From Pseudomonas sp. (GTDB taxonomy: Bacteria > Pseudomonadota > Gammaproteobacteria > Pseudomonadales > Pseudomonadaceae), in contig NZ_JAUXMX010000033.1 in NCBI RefSeq assembly GCF_030683065.1, positions 124,001-188,000 on the forward strand: DNA of 64,000 nucleotides, written 5' to 3'. The notes below the pieces were generated by a model that saw only the letters and a list, made by a program, of their open reading frames with translations, was not told the DNA's origin and did no database searches. The position numbers and the translations under genes were made by a program. Positions 20,200 through 28,644 of the stretch are shown piece by piece; the stretch's first letter is position 1; every line of letters starts with the position of its first letter.

Positions 20200-20389
20200 G
20201 TAGGATGGGGCGGGCCGCGCAGGCTTGAGCGCAGCGATACCCATCGGCGGCCACGCGGGTCAAGGGTCAAGCTGTGGCGTAGCCCAATAAGCCCCGGCGC
20301 AATCCGGGGGCGGTTGGGCGGGTGCTGGAGTTTGCCGGGTTTTCTCCAGATCGTCGTGATGGGTATCGCTGCGCTCAACGCCATCCTAC
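20200..20389. repeat. REPIN (type A) after clpB
   Basis: TGTAGGATGG and TTGAGCGCAGCGATACCCATC at the left and GATGGGTATCGCTGCGCTCA with ACGCCATCCTAC at the right face each other across a spacer of about 110 bp. Part of the 694-bp clpB-PilZ gap; see also the duplication spanning it and the type C repeat at 20598-20713. Confidence 0.8.
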
Positions 20390-20597
20390 GAGCGCGCACA
20401 GCGTTGAACGGGTCGAAAACGACGAAATCGTTTTCGTCTGAGCCCTAGCTGCACTGACAACGCCCCGTCACGGTTAGCGCCGTGCGGGGCGTTTTTCATG
20501 GGGTCGCGGCGGTCTGGATTTCAGTGGGATGTGTCGGGTGGCGGTCCTGCGCTGATACCGCGCCCCCCGGCGGGCCATTGGCGGTCCTGCGCCATTC

Positions 20598-20713
20598 GCG
20601 GCCAAGGCCCCTCCCACAACGGCGCCAGCGCACCGCAGCTTATTCATTCGCGACCAGGCCCGCCCTCACAAGAGCACCACCGCCCTGTAGGAGGGGCCTT
20701 GGCCGCGAACCGT
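20598..20713. repeat. Type C inverted repeat (CGCGGCCAAGGCCCCTCC)
   Basis: TTCGCGGCCAAGGCCCCTCC near 20596 faces GTAGGAGGGGCCTTGGCCGC near 20688-20710, an inverted pair about 75 bp apart. Related copies occur at 44455-44516 and 56551-56635. Nothing else is visible up to the PilZ gene. Confidence 0.75.
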
Positions 20714-20795
20714 GGTTCAAACTCGAAAACCGCGCGAGACGCAAAGAGATACGCCCGCACAAGGCGACAGTTTTTTCATGCCATGCCGCCAGTGT

Positions 20796-21128
20796 TTAAA
20801 GATGCTCGAGCAGCACGTCCAGTGCGGTGGCCTGGTCGGGTTCCAGTTCGATGATATGAAAACCGGCCCAGCAGTGTTGGCCGTCGGCGCCGGGGCGGCT
20901 CCATAGGCAGTCGGCGCTCAGCTGGATCTCGCCGACCCCATCAATCACCTGTTCGCTGACCAGGCGACATTCGACCACGGTGTCTGCTCGGTGCGGCGTG
21001 TCGCTGAACAGCATAAAGCCGTCAGCGGAGAGGTCTGCCACGCGGCCGAGGCGCTGCCCGCTGCGCAGGTCGAAGACTTCCAGATGCAGCTCGGTGCTGT
21101 GACGGCTGTGCTGACGACGATCATCCAT
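20796..21128 (-). CDS. PilZ-domain protein
   Basis: From ATG 21128 the protein has 110 residues: MDDRRQHSRH, with the RxxxR-type c-di-GMP motif (RRQHSR), then about 25 residues on DLSADGF, the D/NxSxxG motif, then beta strands. This is a stand-alone PilZ domain and probably binds c-di-GMP. AGGAG six bases upstream fixes the start; the frame is open further upstream but overlaps the DUF1631 gene. It lies 16 bp after the DUF1631 gene on the same strand and is very likely co-transcribed with it. It is not the classical pilZ gene. Confidence 0.85.
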   Translation of the reverse strand: MDDRRQHSRHSTELHLEVFDLRSGQRLGRVADLSADGFMLFSDTPHRADTVVECRLVSEQVIDGVGEIQLSADCLWSRPGADGQHCWAGFHIIELEPDQATALDVLLEHL

Positions 21129-21144
21129 GGCGGCTCCTGGCGGG

Positions 21145-23481
21145 TTAGCGGGATTTGCCCGTGCGTTCGCTAAAGCGCTGCAGCACACGATAAATGGCGT
21201 TGAGGGCGCGATCCACCAGCGGTGCATCGCGTTCGGGTGGAACGATGCGGGCAATGCCTTGTTCCATTTCGCTGGCCAGCAGGGTCAGGGGTTTGATCGT
21301 CGCCCGCTGGCCGCTGTGATCGACAAACATGTAATTGCGTGTGGTCGGGCTAAACCAGGAGAGCTTGAGTAGGCGGGGCTGGTTGTCCGTGAGGAACTCG
21401 AACCAGGTGCCGAACTCGATCTGTGTCAGCTCTTGGGCAAATGTCTGCGCGCGAGCAGATAGACCAGACTCCTGTGGCGCCAGAGTGGCGAGCAGCGCGT
21501 CCTCGCCGAGCATGGCGCCGAGTGCGCTTGGCGCCAGCTGCGGGGTAAATGTGTCGGCAAGCTGTGGTTGTTTGGCTTGCGCGGCGTACTGGCATGCGAC
21601 CAGGTCTTGCAGCAGGCGGCGGATGCCGTCCTCGTGGTAGCCGCCGAGCAATTGCAGGCCTTTGCGCACATCGTCCAGCAGGGTCACGCGCAGCGCCTGC
21701 AATTGTTGGCGGCCATTCTCATCCAGTGGCGTGCCGCTCCAGGCCAGCTGCTCAGCCACTTCACAGGTGCGCTGCCATTCGCTGCTGCTTTCGCCGTGGC
21801 GCAGCAGGGTGAATACCAGTACGTCGGCCCACGTCAGTTCGAGGAAGTTGCGAATGATCCCCGGCGGGCGGCGTTGGTGCAGGCTGCGGGCAATCACCTC
21901 GAGAGCCTGCTGGCGGGCGCCGAGTAATTTATCGCGCCCTTTGGCGGCTTCTACGGCGCGACGCTCGCGCAGTTCGACCTTCTGCTTGAGTGTGGCGGTG
22001 TATTCGTCGAACTGCGTGAGCAGCCCCTCGAACAGCATTATGGCGTCAGGGTTCGCTCTGATTACCTGTTCAACCACCCATTGCATTTTAGCCAGCAGGG
22101 CGCGCTCATTGGTTTCGCCACCATAGAGCACGCCTGCTTGGGCCATACCATTGAGCAGGCGCCGCGCCGGGTGGGTGTGCTGGGTGAATAGCGCCCTGTC
22201 TTGCAGTGCCACTCTCAGGTAAGGGGTGTGCAGGTGAGACAGGACGGTTTTGTAGCTGTCGAGCAGGCAGTTGTCATCCAGAATGAAGTCGAACAGCATG
22301 CCGACCAGATCAATCACGTCGGCTTCCTTGTCCGACAGTTTCTGTTGGCCTGGGCGCTGGCTGAAGGCTTCCAGTTGTCGCTGCAAGTCGGCTTTTAAAC
22401 CACCGACACGCTGTGGACGCTGCAGGCGCTGCGCCAGTTCATCGGCAGACTCGTGTTGCATGCGGTTCAGGGCATCGAGCAGATCGCCAGCGCTGTAGGT
22501 GCTGGTGGCGTTGGGCGGGGTATAACTGGCAATGCTGGGCGTGCCGCCGAGCAGGGGTGCACCAATATCCCGCTGGCGATGTTTGCCGAGCAGGGCGGTC
22601 AGGCTCTGCAGCAGTGCCGTCGGATTACTCGGGGGCGGCCCGTCGAGGTCGAGCGGTTCTATCGGGGCCGCGCTTGCCGATGGGCTGCCAGTCGCCTGGG
22701 GATTGGCCTCTGCCGTCCGTGCCGTTGTGGTGACGGGGGTGTGCGTGGTTGGGGCAGGACGCGAGTTGGCAGCGCGTTGCGCACTGTATTTAAGGTCGGG
22801 CACCACGCCAGCATCTATCAGGCGTTGATTGAGGGCGCTATATACAGTGTCGAGGCTGAGCATCACATGCTTGTCGAACAAACTGTAGAGAATGGTTTTG
22901 ATCTGCAGCGGCAGTGGATTGGTTGCCAGGGCCTGGCGAAATGCCTGGGCAATCATCTGCGGGCCGAAGGGGTTGTTGCCTTCGCCCAGTTGCTGTCCAT
23001 TGTTGAGCAGCGCCAGGCGCTGCTCCAGTGCATATAGTTGCTGTGCGCAGCGAGATCTGACCTGGCTGACCATAGTAGTGATCAGCAGGCTTTCCTCGTA
23101 CTCCTCGTTTTGTATCAGGGAGAGCTGTTCGGCATCCAGTTCGGTGGTGCAGGGCGCAGGCTTTAGCTTGCCTTCAAGGAAGTCGGAGAAATTCTGCGAG
23201 ATTGTCTGGTGGTAGGTTCGTTCGATCTGCGGCCGCTGTTTGCGAATCTCGCGCATGCTCTCGAAGAACAGATTTTGCACCTGATTATTCTCGGCCTTTT
23301 CCGCACACTCGAACAATGTGTCATCGACCTGGCCGAAAACCCCCGTCAGTTGCTCCGCCAGACGGTTCATCACCAGCTTGCGGCAGCTTTGTACCAACTC
23401 GCCAAAACGTGGCTGAATGCCACGACTGGCCAGGGTTGGCGCTGGTTTCTGCGTGCTTGGTGGGTTGTCCTGGTTGCTCAT
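21145..23481 (-). CDS. DUF1631 family protein (paralogue 1)
   Basis: This large cytoplasmic protein has 778 residues. The N-terminal helical part (about 25-250) shows FGELVQSCRKLVMNRLAEQLTGVFGQVDDTLFE, and the middle contains DVIDLVGMLFDFILDDNCL and ARRLLNGMAQAG. The last 100 residues form a beta-rich PilZ/YcgR-like segment (FGTWFEFLTDN...NYMFVDHSGQRATIKPL). A second family member is at 41876-44164 and shares all these blocks. The function of DUF1631 is not established. The PilZ gene directly downstream points to a c-di-GMP link. No signal peptide or membrane helix. Confidence 0.88.
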   Translation of the reverse strand: MSNQDNPPSTQKPAPTLASRGIQPRFGELVQSCRKLVMNRLAEQLTGVFGQVDDTLFECAEKAENNQVQNLFFESMREIRKQRPQIERTYHQTISQNFSDFLEGKLKPAPCTTELDAEQLSLIQNEEYEESLLITTMVSQVRSRCAQQLYALEQRLALLNNGQQLGEGNNPFGPQMIAQAFRQALATNPLPLQIKTILYSLFDKHVMLSLDTVYSALNQRLIDAGVVPDLKYSAQRAANSRPAPTTHTPVTTTARTAEANPQATGSPSASAAPIEPLDLDGPPPSNPTALLQSLTALLGKHRQRDIGAPLLGGTPSIASYTPPNATSTYSAGDLLDALNRMQHESADELAQRLQRPQRVGGLKADLQRQLEAFSQRPGQQKLSDKEADVIDLVGMLFDFILDDNCLLDSYKTVLSHLHTPYLRVALQDRALFTQHTHPARRLLNGMAQAGVLYGGETNERALLAKMQWVVEQVIRANPDAIMLFEGLLTQFDEYTATLKQKVELRERRAVEAAKGRDKLLGARQQALEVIARSLHQRRPPGIIRNFLELTWADVLVFTLLRHGESSSEWQRTCEVAEQLAWSGTPLDENGRQQLQALRVTLLDDVRKGLQLLGGYHEDGIRRLLQDLVACQYAAQAKQPQLADTFTPQLAPSALGAMLGEDALLATLAPQESGLSARAQTFAQELTQIEFGTWFEFLTDNQPRLLKLSWFSPTTRNYMFVDHSGQRATIKPLTLLASEMEQGIARIVPPERDAPLVDRALNAIYRVLQRFSERTGKSR

Positions 23482-23596
23482 GGACTTTCCTGGTTAAGGC
23501 TGTGTGGCGAACGTACCCTGAGCTGATCACACTCAAAGTAGATATAGCAGGCCGTCACTCACGTGCAAAGCATTGTCATAAAAGCAATTTAAGGGG

Positions 23597-23632
23597 TTGA
23601 CAGGTTTCTTAAGATCCGTAGAATGGCGCGCC
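23597..23632 (+). promoter_or_regulatory. Promoter of the tRNA operon
   Basis: TTGACA (23597-23602), 16-base spacer, TAGAAT (23619-23624) and then a GC-only discriminator GGCGCGCC (23625-23632). This is a near-consensus sigma-70 promoter with the GC-rich discriminator typical of stringently controlled stable RNA genes. It lies about 60 bp before tRNA-Asn. Confidence 0.8.
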
Positions 23633-23691
23633 TCAGACACGGGAAACGGTTTACGCCAAAGCCTAGTGAAAGAGAACTGAAAGCACGAAGT

Positions 23692-23767
23692 TCCGCGATA
23701 GCTCAGTCGGTAGAGCAAATGACTGTTAATCATTGGGTCCCAGGTTCGAGTCCTGGTCGCGGAGCCA
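23692..23767 (+). tRNA. tRNA-Asn (GTT)
   Basis: 76 nt with acceptor TCCGCGA/TCGCGGA, D-loop AGCTCAGTCGGTAGAGC, anticodon loop CTGTTAATC (GTT), T-arm GGTTCGAGTC and encoded GCCA end. First of three tRNAs in one transcript. Confidence 0.97.
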
Positions 23768-23777
23768 ATCTTTCAAT

Positions 23778-23854
23778 CGGGGTATAGCGCAGTCCGGTAG
23801 CGCGCCTGCTTTGGGAGCAGGATGTCGGGAGTTCGAATCCCCCTACCCCGACCA
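23778..23854 (+). tRNA. tRNA-Pro (TGG)
   Basis: 77 nt with acceptor CGGGGTA/TACCCCG, anticodon loop CTTTGGGAG (TGG), T-arm AGTTCGAATCC and ACCA end. Ten bases separate it from tRNA-Asn. Confidence 0.97.
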
Positions 23855-23859
23855 TTTTT

Positions 23860-23935
23860 GGGTCGTTAGCTCAGTTGGTAGAGCAGTTGGCTTTTAACCA
23901 ATTGGTCGTAGGTTCGAATCCCACACGACCCACCA
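23860..23935 (+). tRNA. tRNA-Lys (TTT)
   Basis: 76 nt with acceptor GGGTCGT/ACGACCC, anticodon loop CTTTTAACC (TTT), T-arm GGTTCGAATCC and ACCA end. Last of the cluster. Confidence 0.97.
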
Positions 23936-24001
23936 TTTTCACCTGCAGTTGTTTGCAGCGTTGAATCTTAAGGTTGAGATGAGATGTTCATCGGCAACCG
24001 T

Positions 24002-24031
24002 AAAAAAGCGCCCTCCGGGGCGCTTTTTTTA
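24002..24031 (+). terminator. Terminator of tRNA operon
   Basis: AAAAAAGCGCCC TCC GGGGCGCTTTTTTT: a short GC stem flanked by A and T tracts, so it can also act for the minus strand. It ends the tRNA transcript about 65 bp after tRNA-Lys and faces the end of ndh. Confidence 0.88.
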
Positions 24032-24060
24032 TGGGTGCGATTTGTGTGCTTGCACCGGGC

Positions 24061-24117
24061 GTAGGGTGCGCCATGCGCACCGGCGTCCGTGACGGTGGCA
24101 TGGGTGACGCACCCTGC
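24061..24117. repeat. Type B repeat (GTAGGGTGCGCCATGCGCACC)
   Basis: GTAGGGTGCGCCATGCGCAC at 24061 is followed by a degenerate inverted arm GGGTGACGCACCCTGCG. The same palindrome makes up the tandem array at 28881-29285 and also occurs near 39957-40042 and 62327-62351. Confidence 0.75.
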
Positions 24118-24124
24118 GCTGCGA

Positions 24125-25432
24125 TCAGTGCAGCTTCAGGCGTGGCTCGGTGCTGCGGCCGATGCGGTCGCTGAGCATCAGCAGCATGGTGCGCAGCGGG
24201 CCGTACAGCGCCATCTGGTGCATGCGATAGAGCGAGACGTAAAACACTCGGGCCAGCCACCCTTCGAGCATTACGCTGCCCGTGAGGTTGCCCATCAGAT
24301 TGCCGATCGCGGAAAAACTCGACAGCGAAATCAGTGAGCCGTAATCGCGGTAGCGGTATTCCGGCAGGGCCTGGCCCTGGCTTTCGATGCGCAGTTTCAG
24401 CGACTTGGCCAATAGCGACGCTTGCTGGTGAGCGGCTTGGGCGCGTGGCGGTACATTGCGGCCTTCGCTGCCGGGTTGCGGGCAGGCGGCGCAGTCGCCG
24501 AAGGCGAAGATATTGTCGTCGCGGGTAGTTTGCAGGGTAGGGCGCACCTGCAGCTGGTTGATCCGATTGCTTTCCAGGCCGTCAAGATCCTTGAGGAAGC
24601 CGGGCGCACGAATCCCCGCAGCCCAGACCTTGAGGCTGGCGGTAATGGTGTCGCCCTGGGCGGTGATCAGGGCGTCGCGGGTCACCTGGCTGACCGACGC
24701 GTTAGTCATGACCGTCACCCCGAGTTTTTCCAGGGTCTTGTGCACCGGCTTGCTGATTCGCTCCGGCAGCGCCGGCAGCACCCGTGGCCCGGCTTCGATC
24801 AGGGTGATGCGCATGTTTTCCGGACGGATGCTGTCCAGCCCATACGCTGCTAATTGATGCGCGGCATGGTGCAGTTCGGCAGCCAGTTCCACGCCCGTGG
24901 CCCCAGCGCCGACGATGGCCACGTTGATTTGCTCGGTGGTATCGCTCTGGCTGGCGTGGGCGCGTAAATAGTGGCTGAGCAACTGGCGATGGAAGCGCTC
25001 GGCCTGCTCGCGGGTGTCGAGAAACAGGCAGTTCTCGGCAGCGCCTGCGGTGCCGAAATCGTTGGTGGTGCTGCCAACTGCGATCACCAGGCTGTCATAG
25101 CCCAGTTGCCGCTCGGGCACCAACACCTCGCCACGCTCGTCGAGTGTGGCACTGAGCGTGACGCGTTGTTCGGCGCGGTCGAGGCCAGACATGCGCCCGA
25201 GCTGGAACTCGAAGTGATTCCACTTGGCCTGGGCCACGTAGTTCAGTTCGTCTTCCGAGGAATTCAGCGAGCCGGCGGCCACCTCGTGCAGCAGCGGTTT
25301 CCAGATGTGCGTCAGGTTGGCGTCGACCAGGGTGATGCTGGCTTTGCCGCGTTTACCCAGAGTTCTACCCAGGCGGGTAGCAAGCTCCAGGCCGCCGGCA
25401 CCGCCGCCGACGATCAGGATTCGATGGGACAT
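24125..25432 (-). CDS. ndh: Type II NADH dehydrogenase (Ndh)
   Basis: The 435-residue flavoprotein has FAD-binding motif RILIVGGGAGGLELA (4-18), SLVIAVGSTTNDFG, the second Rossmann motif NVAIVGAGATGVELAAEL (NADH), and FAFGDCAACP. The C-terminal amphipathic region (YRYRDYGSLISLSSFSAIGNLMG...) anchors it to the membrane. It transfers electrons from NADH to ubiquinone without pumping protons. It ends about 93 bp from the tRNA terminator and is divergent from nothing nearby; the next gene upstream is the small DUF3094 gene on the same strand, 150 bp away. Confidence 0.95.
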   Translation of the reverse strand: MSHRILIVGGGAGGLELATRLGRTLGKRGKASITLVDANLTHIWKPLLHEVAAGSLNSSEDELNYVAQAKWNHFEFQLGRMSGLDRAEQRVTLSATLDERGEVLVPERQLGYDSLVIAVGSTTNDFGTAGAAENCLFLDTREQAERFHRQLLSHYLRAHASQSDTTEQINVAIVGAGATGVELAAELHHAAHQLAAYGLDSIRPENMRITLIEAGPRVLPALPERISKPVHKTLEKLGVTVMTNASVSQVTRDALITAQGDTITASLKVWAAGIRAPGFLKDLDGLESNRINQLQVRPTLQTTRDDNIFAFGDCAACPQPGSEGRNVPPRAQAAHQQASLLAKSLKLRIESQGQALPEYRYRDYGSLISLSSFSAIGNLMGNLTGSVMLEGWLARVFYVSLYRMHQMALYGPLRTMLLMLSDRIGRSTEPRLKLH

Positions 25433-25582
25433 TGATCACTCTCACAAGGCTTGGAAAAAATTCGTTAACGAGGTGGTGAAAACCGCCGTGGCGTGACGTC
25501 AGCCGGGGGCGCCTGGAGGCAGCCACAACCGGCGGGCGTTTTTCACATCATCTTCAGTGTTGCCGGGCGAGCGCAAAGCAGC

Positions 25583-25756
25583 TCATAGCACCAGGCGACC
25601 CAGAAGACGGCTCAGCAGGCCCATAGCAATCACCGCAATGAGAATGATCAACAGCAGGCGCCATACCTTGAAAGGTTGACGTTCAACTTGATGCTGCGGG
25701 GCACTCAGGTACTGGTCGACGCGTTTTTGATCGTCGGGACTCAGGCGGCTGGACAT
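25583..25756 (-). CDS. DUF3094-like small membrane protein
   Basis: This 57-residue ORF starts MSSRLSPDDQKRVDQYLSAP, has a basic linker (VERQPFKVWR) and ends in one transmembrane helix (LLLIILIAVIAMGLL) with RLLGRLVL. The pattern of a soluble N-terminal SPDDQ...YL and a C-terminal membrane anchor fits the small conserved Pseudomonas family DUF3094. AGAGG six bases before the ATG supports the start. Function unknown. It lies 150 bp upstream of ndh on the same strand. Confidence 0.8.
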   Translation of the reverse strand: MSSRLSPDDQKRVDQYLSAPQHQVERQPFKVWRLLLIILIAVIAMGLLSRLLGRLVL

Positions 25757-25838
25757 AGGAACCTCTAAGGGTCAGGCCGTGCGAAAACGTCAGGGTTCTC
25801 GGGCGGCCTGTGGATGATGGCTATTTTAGCCGTGGCAT

Positions 25839-26333
25839 TCACAATGGCTCAACGTGCAGGTCGTCACTCAGGCGAATAATCCCGCCCTGCAGCACTCTGG
25901 CGGTGATGCCGCCGTGGCCGCGCACCGCCTGGAATGTGCCGCACCCAAGGCGCTCTTCAAGCCGCGCGCAGGGCTGGCACCAGCCGGTGGTTTCCAGAAC
26001 AGCCTGGCCGATGCGAAAGCGCCGGCCTTTGAGGCTGAACAGGTTGATACCACTGATGGCGATATTACGCCGTAAATCCTGCGGCACAATCGGTTGGTTG
26101 GCGGGGCGGCCGAGCAGGGCGCTGATCACCGCCAGATGCTCCCACTGGATCAACGTGACCTGCCGCGCATTGCGTGGCCCCGGGCGGCTGTGGTCGCCGG
26201 TCAGGCCGGCTTCGCGGCGTGCCTCCACCGCATCCAGCTCGAGCATGGCGCCACGCGAGGCAGGGCGCACACCAATCCAGCGCACCTGGCCATGTTGCGG
26301 CACGGCGGCGAGCAATTCTTGTAGTGGACTCAT
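25839..26333 (-). CDS. MOSC-domain protein
   Basis: This 164-residue protein consists of a MOSC domain: REAGLTGDHS near 40-50, LRRNIAISGINLFSLKGRRFRIGQAVLETTGWCQPCARLEE with the conserved Cys of the fold, and GHGGITARVLQGG. MOSC domains handle molybdenum cofactor sulfur or bind related ligands; stand-alone proteins of this size (YiiM-like) act in N-hydroxylated base detoxification in some bacteria. The exact substrate is not shown by the sequence. It is 82 bp upstream of the DUF3094 gene, same strand. Confidence 0.85.
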   Translation of the reverse strand: MSPLQELLAAVPQHGQVRWIGVRPASRGAMLELDAVEARREAGLTGDHSRPGPRNARQVTLIQWEHLAVISALLGRPANQPIVPQDLRRNIAISGINLFSLKGRRFRIGQAVLETTGWCQPCARLEERLGCGTFQAVRGHGGITARVLQGGIIRLSDDLHVEPL

Positions 26334-26423
26334 TGCTGCTCAATGTCCCTTGCGTGACTCGTGAGGTGGAGCGGCTGTCGCGTCAACCATCAACTGTCGG
26401 CGCGCTGTCGCGCCGCAAACTGT

Positions 26424-26487
26424 GTAGGAGCCAGCTTGCTGGCGATGCTTTTGATCTGCAAGGATCGCCAGCAAGCTGGCTCCTACA
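26424..26487. repeat. Type D REP pair (GTAGGAGCCAGCTTGCTGGCGAT)
   Basis: GTAGGAGCCAGCTTGCTGGC and its exact inverse face each other across about 20 bp: a perfect hairpin, a REP form common in other pseudomonads. A decayed copy (GTCAGCTGGCTGACGATGCTTTTGATC) follows at about 26548-26575. Nothing else is seen in the 355-bp gap 26334-26688. Confidence 0.85.
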
Positions 26488-26688
26488 GGGGTCATGTTCA
26501 TATTAAATTTCTACATATAAAACAATTAGTTATCTTGTGTCTGATGGGGGTCAGCTGGCTGACGATGCTTTTGATCCACCAATCACCAGGACGCCGGATC
26601 GCCGCAAGCAGGCGCCTACGAAAAATACGGGTTTCGGCAAGATTCGACATTGCTACAGCGTTCCAGGCCCTTCTCACCGGCTCGACCC

Positions 26689-27318
26689 TCACAGGCTGAT
26701 TCCGACATCGAACAATACGCTGCGGCCGAGATTAGTGCGCAGAAAATCTGGGGCGTCTGGATGCGCGAACAAGACCCGCGCAAAGGTCGGGCCAACCAGC
26801 GACAGCGAACGCCAGCCCTGACGCAGAAACTCGGTGGGCGGCGGGAAGTGACTGTTGAAGTCGGGCACGACGCGCTTCAGGCTGACGAACGCCAGCATGT
26901 CCAGTTCGCCGGTGTCGAGGCCGCGTTCGCTATAGTTGTGCGCTTTTTTGCGCAGTGTCGGGGCCAGGCGTGCCTGCAGTTCTGCGGCGCCGATGCGCCG
27001 TGGTTTGGCTTCGCGGCGCACCAATTGACTGAGGGAGAAGGCGCTGCGCCGCCGCTCCACCTCGGCGCGCCACTCATCGTTAAGGCGCCGGCCTTCATCC
27101 AGTACGTAAAACACCTCGAAGTTGGCCTCGCGAAACAACACGTCCGGCGGCTCCTGCTCCGCCGCACCGAACTCCTCAAGCCGATGACTGACATTCAAGG
27201 CTTGCAGCAGGCGCTGGCACATCCAACGCTCCCGCTCCCACTTGCGGGCATTGGAAAGAAACGCGTTAGCCTGCTCAGCCTGGTGCGTGAGCAAGCGCAA
27301 ATAATCTGAATCATCCAT
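26689..27318 (-). CDS. DUF1780 family protein
   Basis: This 209-residue protein starts MDDSDYLRLLTHQAEQANAFLSN and shows FEVFYVLDEGRRLNDEWRAEVERRR, KKAHNYSERGLDTGELDMLAF and a C-terminal RVLFAHPDAPDFL. It fits the DUF1780 family of Pseudomonas proteins with a nuclease-like fold; activity is not established. No signal peptide. A partial copy of its 5' end lies 284 bp upstream of the start, beyond a REP cluster. Confidence 0.8.
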   Translation of the reverse strand: MDDSDYLRLLTHQAEQANAFLSNARKWERERWMCQRLLQALNVSHRLEEFGAAEQEPPDVLFREANFEVFYVLDEGRRLNDEWRAEVERRRSAFSLSQLVRREAKPRRIGAAELQARLAPTLRKKAHNYSERGLDTGELDMLAFVSLKRVVPDFNSHFPPPTEFLRQGWRSLSLVGPTFARVLFAHPDAPDFLRTNLGRSVLFDVGISL

Positions 27319-27660
27319 GCCTACAGCTTAGCCCGCAGTCGCGCAGGCTTGGTAGCCCAGAAAGATGAATGCGCTGCCTATCACCCCGTAGATGGATCGG
27401 CCACGTAGGATGGCGTTGAGCGCAGCGATACCCATGCTGTAGCGTTGAGCGCAGCGATACCCCTCAAGCGGTTTATGTCTGTACCTGCACGCATGGCGAA
27501 TATCGATGATGGGTTAAGGCGCGGTTGTTCTGCTGGCGGCAGGTCAATTTGCGGGCGCTTAACCTACGCGGGCCGCCCCATGCTTCGGTCTGAATCATCC
27601 ATGCCTGCAGCTTAGCCCGCAGTCATGTGGGTGGTATCCCGGAGAGATTAATGCGCTGCC
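27305..27660 (-). repeat. Duplicated DUF1780 5' end around REP elements
   Basis: The start region of the DUF1780 gene (TCTGAATCATCCATGCCT, 27305 on) recurs at 27589. The first 36 bases differ by one; similarity then falls but resumes at AATGCGCTGCC (about 27660). The copy holds the ATG and first codons only. Between the copies are two type A REP cores (27405-27453) and one second-family inverted repeat (27511-27567). This accounts for the 480-bp gap to the next gene, with a further inverted pair CTTCGCGGCTGAAG/CTTCAGCCGCGAAG at 27664-27731. Confidence 0.85.
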
Positions 27661-27798
27661 AGAGCTTCGCGGCTGAAGCCGCTCCCACGGGAGTAGGGGC
27701 GCTGGTTTGCGCTTTGCTTCAGCCGCGAAGCTTTTATTCGCCGCCGCGCGCGGGTGTAGACTGGTTGCGTTCATTCTTCAGGGGTTGGGTGCTTAGTC

Positions 27799-28488
27799 AT
27801 GATTGCTGCCGAATTACTCTCACCCACCAGCCAGGTCGTCGGCTGGGTCATCTATCTGCCTGTGCTGCTCTGGGCCATATGGCGGGCGCCGTGGCTGGAG
27901 TTGTTCAGCGACCAGCGCCGCCAGCATTTGCTGTTCGGCACGGTGCTCGTGCTGTTCGTGCTGTGGCTGGTGCGCCGCGACTTTGACTCGGGGCTGTCTT
28001 ACCACTTCATCGGTATGACGGCGGTGACGTTGCTGCTCGACTGGCCGCTAGCGATCCTTGCCGGTTTTGTCGCCCAGCTTGGCATGCTCCTGCTGGGTCG
28101 GCAGGACATGGCAGCTCTGGGCATGAACGGCGCGTTACTGGTGCTGATACCGGTGCTGGTCACCGAGCTGTGTGCGCTGCGGGTCGAGCGCGCTCAGTCG
28201 CGCAATCTGTTTGTGTACATCTTTTTCAGCGGCTTTTTCCCCGCGGCACTCGCTACGCTGCTCTGCATCTTCGCCGGGCTGGGCGTGTTATGGGTCGACG
28301 GCTTGTTCCCGATGCCGCCCTGGCTCGAAGACTTCGTCGGCTACCTGTGGCTGGTGATATTCCCCGAGGCGTTTATCAACGGAATAGTCGTCACCGCGCT
28401 GGTGGTGTTCTATCCCGACTGGCTGGAAACCTTCAATGGTTCGCGCTACCTGGCGGCGCCCTGGAAGGACGACAACAAGCCACAGTGA
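27799..28488 (+). CDS. CbiM-like energy-coupling factor permease family membrane protein
   Basis: This 229-residue integral membrane protein has about six hydrophobic segments (12-30, 45-60, 75-100, 110-127, 140-170, 180-205). YHFIGMTAVTLLLDWPLAILAGFVAQLGMLLLG and FPEAFINGIVVTALVVFYPDWLETF match the CbiM-type permeases annotated in Pseudomonas at this locus. No ATPase or partner subunit is adjacent, so its substrate (cobalt/nickel in the family) and even transport activity are uncertain. ATG 27799 follows a GGGGTTGGGTGC stretch. Confidence 0.75.
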   Translation: MIAAELLSPTSQVVGWVIYLPVLLWAIWRAPWLELFSDQRRQHLLFGTVLVLFVLWLVRRDFDSGLSYHFIGMTAVTLLLDWPLAILAGFVAQLGMLLLGRQDMAALGMNGALLVLIPVLVTELCALRVERAQSRNLFVYIFFSGFFPAALATLLCIFAGLGVLWVDGLFPMPPWLEDFVGYLWLVIFPEAFINGIVVTALVVFYPDWLETFNGSRYLAAPWKDDNKPQ

Positions 28489-28644
28489 TGGCGCAGGCTT
28501 CAGCAAGCTGATCGGGTTTGCCGCGTTGACTCAGATCAACAAGCCCGCTCACGAGTCTGCCAGGCTCTGCGAGCAAGAGTGGCAGGGTAGGTTGCTCAGT
28601 CCGCTCTTGCGATCACTTACGATTACAACAGCGGAGGCAACCTC

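Larger units (their letters stand above)
20071..20510 (+). repeat. Direct duplication of clpB 3' end and terminator around a REPIN
   Basis: Bases 20071-20170 (last ten clpB codons, stop, terminator and GGGTCGCGGC) recur at 20411-20510, with two mismatches that I counted (20106 C versus 20446 T; 20118 A versus 20458 C). The offset is 340 bp. The 240 bp between the copies contains a type A REPIN (20200-20389). The second copy cannot be a gene: it is an orphan end of clpB. Confidence 0.93.
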
